From Leptospira sp. WS60.C2 (GTDB lineage: Bacteria > Spirochaetota > Leptospiria > Leptospirales > Leptospiraceae): a DNA stretch of 64,000 bases. The position numbers and the translations under genes are program-made. Under the pieces are notes generated by a model, which was not told where the DNA came from, searched no databases, and saw only the letters and a list, made by a program, of their open reading frames with translations. Below, piece after piece: positions 60,947-64,000 of this stretch. Position 1 is the stretch's first letter, and each line of letters starts with the position of its first letter. Location of the stretch: NCBI RefSeq assembly GCF_040833955.1, contig NZ_CP162135.1:1-64000 (forward strand). Direction: 5' to 3'.

Positions 60947-62077
60947 CTAATCGATTTTGTAGTCGATGCTAAAAACTTTGTTCATTTGCTTTTCATTGGC
61001 TGATTTAGGGATTGCTTTTACCAAAACATTTCTTAACCAAATAGCCAGGCTATTACTAAAATGTGCAATTTTTCCAATTTTCCAACTAGTATTCACAATA
61101 AAGTGGGCTTTTCCCATTCTTAGTTTTTCATATTTAGCAAATACTTCTTCTGCGCTTTTCCCTTGGCCAAATAATTTCCCCAGTACATAAGCATCTTCAA
61201 CAGCCTGGCAAGCACCTTGTCCCATATTGGGTGTTGTAGCATGAGCCGCATCACCTATCAAACAAACTTTTCCTTTTTGCCAGTGACTGATTGGTTGCAA
61301 GTCAATGATGTCGTTGAAAATAGTTTTATCATTTGGAGTTTCAGCAATAATTTTTACGATTTCCGGATGGAACTCTTTAAACAGTGCTGTAATATTTTTC
61401 TCGTTTTTGATTAGAATATCATTGATTACGGCAAACCAATAAACTTTTTTATCGGAAATTTTTACAAAACCAAAACGCTTGCCTTTACCCCAGGCTTCAA
61501 ATGCCTCGTGATTGTATTTTGAAGTCCAATCTAATTCAGTTACTCCACGCCAACATCTTTGTTTTGTATCACGAATATTTCCTATACCAAATACCTCTTT
61601 TCTCACAGTTGAATTGATTCCATCCGCACCAATTACAATGTCGGCATTGATACTTGTATTGTCGTCAAAAGCTAGTTTAAAACCATTAACTTGTTCAATT
61701 TTTAAAAGTCGTTTAGAAAATTGAATGTTTAAAATACCAATTTCTTCTGCTAAAATTTTCTGCAAGTCAGCCCTATGAATTGCAACATTATACACTCCGA
61801 ATTGTTTCTCGTATTTTGCAAGATTACTTGATGAAATTGTATTGAGTTGTGCATCAGTAATTTTTATATCAGAAATTTTATGACCTGCATTTTCAATTTT
61901 TTTACGAATACCGAGTTTGTTAAAAACCTGCATTGCATTGTTTGCCATAACAATTCCTGCACCGACCGGCTTTATTTCTGCTGCACTTTCGTATACAGTA
62001 AACTCTTTTCCGTTTTGTCGTAACGCTAAGGCTGTTGTTAAACCGCCAATCCCACCACCAATTATTGCTATTTTCAT
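60947..62077 (-). CDS. FAD-dependent monooxygenase (PHBH/TetX-like fold), 376 aa
   Basis: The product has the class A flavin monooxygenase signatures: G-G-G-I-G-G-L-T-T-A (dinucleotide fold, residue 7 on), V-I-G-A-D-G-I-N-S (DG motif), and C-L-I-G-D-A-A-H-A-T-T-P-N-M-G-Q-G-A (GD motif). It hydroxylates an unknown substrate, using NAD(P)H and O2. Sequence and the upstream neighbourhood have a Bacteroidetes feel, but that is only impression. It may belong with the adjacent accessory enzymes. Confidence 0.85.
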   Translation of the reverse strand: MKIAIIGGGIGGLTTALALRQNGKEFTVYESAAEIKPVGAGIVMANNAMQVFNKLGIRKKIENAGHKISDIKITDAQLNTISSSNLAKYEKQFGVYNVAIHRADLQKILAEEIGILNIQFSKRLLKIEQVNGFKLAFDDNTSINADIVIGADGINSTVRKEVFGIGNIRDTKQRCWRGVTELDWTSKYNHEAFEAWGKGKRFGFVKISDKKVYWFAVINDILIKNEKNITALFKEFHPEIVKIIAETPNDKTIFNDIIDLQPISHWQKGKVCLIGDAAHATTPNMGQGACQAVEDAYVLGKLFGQGKSAEEVFAKYEKLRMGKAHFIVNTSWKIGKIAHFSNSLAIWLRNVLVKAIPKSANEKQMNKVFSIDYKID

Positions 62078-62196
62078 TTTACTTGAACCATTTAAAGATT
62101 TAGTTATTATTTTGAGCCTACTAAGTCGGAAAGCGAACGTTTAAGGTATTGCCGAAGGCAAGCAAACCTCCTGTGAGACACACGCTTACTCAATTA

Positions 62197-62820
62197 TCAT
62201 TCTTTTGTTTTAAATCTAAAATCACATTTTTTTGCTCCGTTTGCAATGGTTCCTTTTCTCAATAGTTGAAGTCCTGCCAGTTCTGAAGTAATTTCGTCAA
62301 TCTCACAAAGTATTGAAGCATATTTGGAATAGTTATGCTTCTTGAACAATTTACAAATTCCGCATTCAATTATATCAATGCCGTAACCAAATCCCAATGT
62401 TTCTTGATTATCAGTTATTATGTTAGCAATAAAACCGTCCGAGTTATTGTTTACACTCACTCGCTTATGCAATGCTTGTAATAAGAGTCTTGCAAGCCAA
62501 GAGTTTATTACTTTTGGTATAAGCCGTCTAAAATACGCATGAACTCTACTTTTTGGCCGAATGCAAGCTACAGTTATATCAAGGCACATTTTTCTGATTT
62601 TCTCAAAGGTCTCAGCTTTCTCATCAAGTGTCTTTATTAGTGCTAAAAAGTATGAACTAATATCGAGCCGTCTATCAATAGGATTTTTAGAAATCTTAGA
62701 AAATTTCGTATCTGCCGAAATTAGAATATATTGTGTATCAATGCTAGCAATAATACTTTCAAAGTCCTTGGGATAAAATTGTTTTACAAATTGCCGAAAA
62801 TTTTTTCTGTAATCGTTCAT
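62197..62820 (-). CDS. ATC-hydrolase-type (L-2-amino-thiazoline-4-carboxylate hydrolase) protein, 207 aa
   Basis: The N-terminus is helical; the second half contains G-F-G-Y-G-I-D-I-I-E-C-G-I-C and I-L-C-E-I-D-E-I-T, L-L-R-K-G-T-I-A-N-G-A-K-K-C-D-F-R-F, matching the family C-terminal pattern (late G-x-x-C-D-F-R-F). Members hydrolyse thiazoline or similar cyclic amides, or have other unknown activities. It is 119 bp upstream of the FAD monooxygenase on the same strand. Confidence 0.65.
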   Translation of the reverse strand: MNDYRKNFRQFVKQFYPKDFESIIASIDTQYILISADTKFSKISKNPIDRRLDISSYFLALIKTLDEKAETFEKIRKMCLDITVACIRPKSRVHAYFRRLIPKVINSWLARLLLQALHKRVSVNNNSDGFIANIITDNQETLGFGYGIDIIECGICKLFKKHNYSKYASILCEIDEITSELAGLQLLRKGTIANGAKKCDFRFKTKE

Positions 62821-63179
62821 TGCCAGATTTCATTACACTACGTTTTTATTTTACAACTTAGGAAAGTCCTTCGATATTTCATAAGATTTAACTTACAAAT
62901 GCAAGCGGGAATCCCTATCCTAGGAACAGATTGCCCATCATGGGAATCGAATGGCTAAATGCTATTATATTTTTGCGAAAAATTAACAAATTGAATTTCG
63001 CAAGTATGATTACGAATTCACTAAACAATTGCAATGTGGTTTCATAATCAGTATCACGTTCTGGTTGAAAAAACTGATTTAAAAAAAATATTTCCAATCG
63101 CTTAGAGAGAAGTGCGCATTTAAAAGCGACAAATGCCCAGAGAATGAAGAGAAATATTCTTTTTATTTTTTGTATCAAA
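62821..63179. other. stretch of doubtful coding content
   Basis: About 360 bp. A 91-codon minus-strand frame (62915-63190) overlaps the PAP2 gene end by 11 bp and starts with a hydrophobic segment (R-I-F-L-F-I-L-W-A-F-V-A-F), but I cannot support it as a gene. Confidence 0.35.
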
Positions 63180-64000
63180 TCAATATACAAAATATTTCCC
63201 AGAGGCTATTCTTTGCATGAGGATTGGAAAAAATAGAATCAATGAAAAAGTGACTAACATATATCTAAGATAACGAATGATAAGATCATCTTTTAAAATG
63301 GAAGCTTTGATGATGATTCCAGGAATTACATAAAACAAAATCAAGATTAACAATAAAACAATTGCTCGTATAACCACTATTTTCCAAAAATTAGGATCAT
63401 CGGTAAACTTCAGTGACCAAGTTAAAAATTTATGTTTAGAAAACCTAGGATAATATAAGATTCCAATCCAAAATCCCGCTAAGCTTCCGGAAGACATCAG
63501 CACTGCTGACAAACTCTGGTAGTGTTCTGCTGATAGAAAAGGCGAATTGAGTACGATGGGTGAAAGAGTAATTACAATTCCAAGCAAACTCAGAGTTTGA
63601 TACTTTTCCGACTGAATGAAGTAATGGGAAAGATTGATTTTATCTAATTTTTGTAGAATTAGTATACAAATGAACAAGTGAATTGCACCTAAAACAAAAC
63701 CCAAACTTACGTCCCCCAAAAAATGTACTTTTAGATACATGCGGGAGAAAGGCATAAATAGTATGATAAAAACCGAAATGAATCGCATCAAAAGATTCGG
63801 AATTCGATAAGCTAACAAACCCCAAACGACAAAACTCGAATACACATGACTGGAAGGCATCCCAAAGGCTTTTTCATCATACGCTTCTGGATAAGGGAAA
63901 GGACGCGGGCTCTCTAAATAAAATTTTGTCAATAAACCAAAAACTCCCGAAGTTAGTAGAGCTATAGCCAATTCAAAAGCTAGTTTGGGCCGGAGATAGG
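63180..64000 (-). CDS. PAP2-family phosphatase, N-terminus outside window
   Basis: The frame is open to the window edge (an apparent TTG start at 63971 is only internal). It carries all three PAP2 motifs: K-F-Y-L-E-S-P-R-P, P-S-S-H, and S-R-M-Y-L-K-V-H-F-L-G-D (the catalytic His in each of motifs two and three). Several membrane segments follow, to about residue 250. Members dephosphorylate lipid phosphates in the membrane (undecaprenyl-PP or phosphatidate type). A short hypothetical frame lies downstream. Nothing points to a specific substrate. Confidence 0.85.
   Translation of the reverse strand, partial: YLRPKLAFELAIALLTSGVFGLLTKFYLESPRPFPYPEAYDEKAFGMPSSHVYSSFVVWGLLAYRIPNLLMRFISVFIILFMPFSRMYLKVHFLGDVSLGFVLGAIHLFICILILQKLDKINLSHYFIQSEKYQTLSLLGIVITLSPIVLNSPFLSAEHYQSLSAVLMSSGSLAGFWIGILYYPRFSKHKFLTWSLKFTDDPNFWKIVVIRAIVLLLILILFYVIPGIIIKASILKDDLIIRYLRYMLVTFSLILFFPILMQRIASGKYFVY

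Noticed and set aside
62915..63190. 91-codon minus-strand frame
   Set aside because: Hydrophobic start but no motif, overlaps the PAP2 gene end, and no ribosome-binding site.
1..64000. CRISPR array, tRNA, rRNA
   Set aside because: No regularly spaced direct repeats and no tRNA- or rRNA-like sequence was recognised on reading.

Overview
The window looks like spirochaete DNA, most likely a Leptospira replicon. The reasons are the AT-rich coding, eight lipoproteins with loose spirochaete-type lipoboxes (for example L-L-T-N-C, F-S-S-C, F-Q-H-C), a DUF1577/PilZ protein, Lcl/DUF1566-type and Big_2-type surface lipoproteins, a leucine-rich-repeat protein, a dense set of nucleotide-signalling proteins, and several IS3-family elements plus IS30 and IS481 debris. 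This assignment rests on family knowledge and not on a database search.

Layout. 1-3.8 kb: a DUF4236 protein (cut by the window edge), two tiny proteins, small hypotheticals, and a GHKL ATPase/STAS-like switch pair. 4.2-6.8 kb: a plasmid- or phage-type maintenance module (parA, a DUF3102-like partner, an intergenic hairpin and promoter, and a winged-helix Rep-like gene). 6.8-13.3 kb: a decayed zone with pseudogenes of a membrane protein, a DUF2569 protein and an M16 peptidase, a dead IS3 copy and a second IS3 remnant. 13.6-23 kb: lipoproteins, a DUF1577/PilZ protein, and a tight four-gene operon (Bor-like lipoprotein, a second small lipoprotein, membrane SpoIIE phosphatase, TPR lipoprotein). 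23-27.3 kb: an LRR gene and a WGR gene whose 3' end is cut by an IS3 element. 27.3-33.8 kb: a G+C-richer island of immunity-protein genes (Imm11/DUF1629 and Imm49 families) and toxin scraps, mixed with IS3, IS30, IS91-like and IS481 pieces. 34-43.5 kb: a five-gene minus-strand signalling operon (AraC regulator, GHKL switch, STAS-like protein, PAS-GGDEF-EAL, hybrid kinase-REC-GGDEF), then two membrane AraC paralogues. 43.6-52.4 kb: a membrane MCP-like protein and three large lipoproteins. 52.4-57.5 kb: cassette-like genes (a YLEC-type hypothetical, MepB, DUF1877) separated by long nested inverted repeats resembling integron attC sites, two IS3 remnants, and a third Imm11 gene followed by a truncated neighbour. 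57.6-64 kb: accessory enzymes (DAPG-hydrolase-like, cupin, FAD monooxygenase, ATC-hydrolase-like) and a PAP2 phosphatase running off the edge.

The most distinctive features are (i) a recurring Imm11 then Imm49 gene order in alien G+C-rich DNA, (ii) a dispersed repeat of about 130 bp whose 5' end supplies a shared C-terminus (…FKPTGFL) to unrelated truncated genes, (iii) two attC-like folded repeats around single-gene cassettes, (iv) the five-gene c-di-GMP/partner-switch operon, and (v) the Bor-like lipoprotein/SpoIIE operon. No tRNA, rRNA or CRISPR array was seen.
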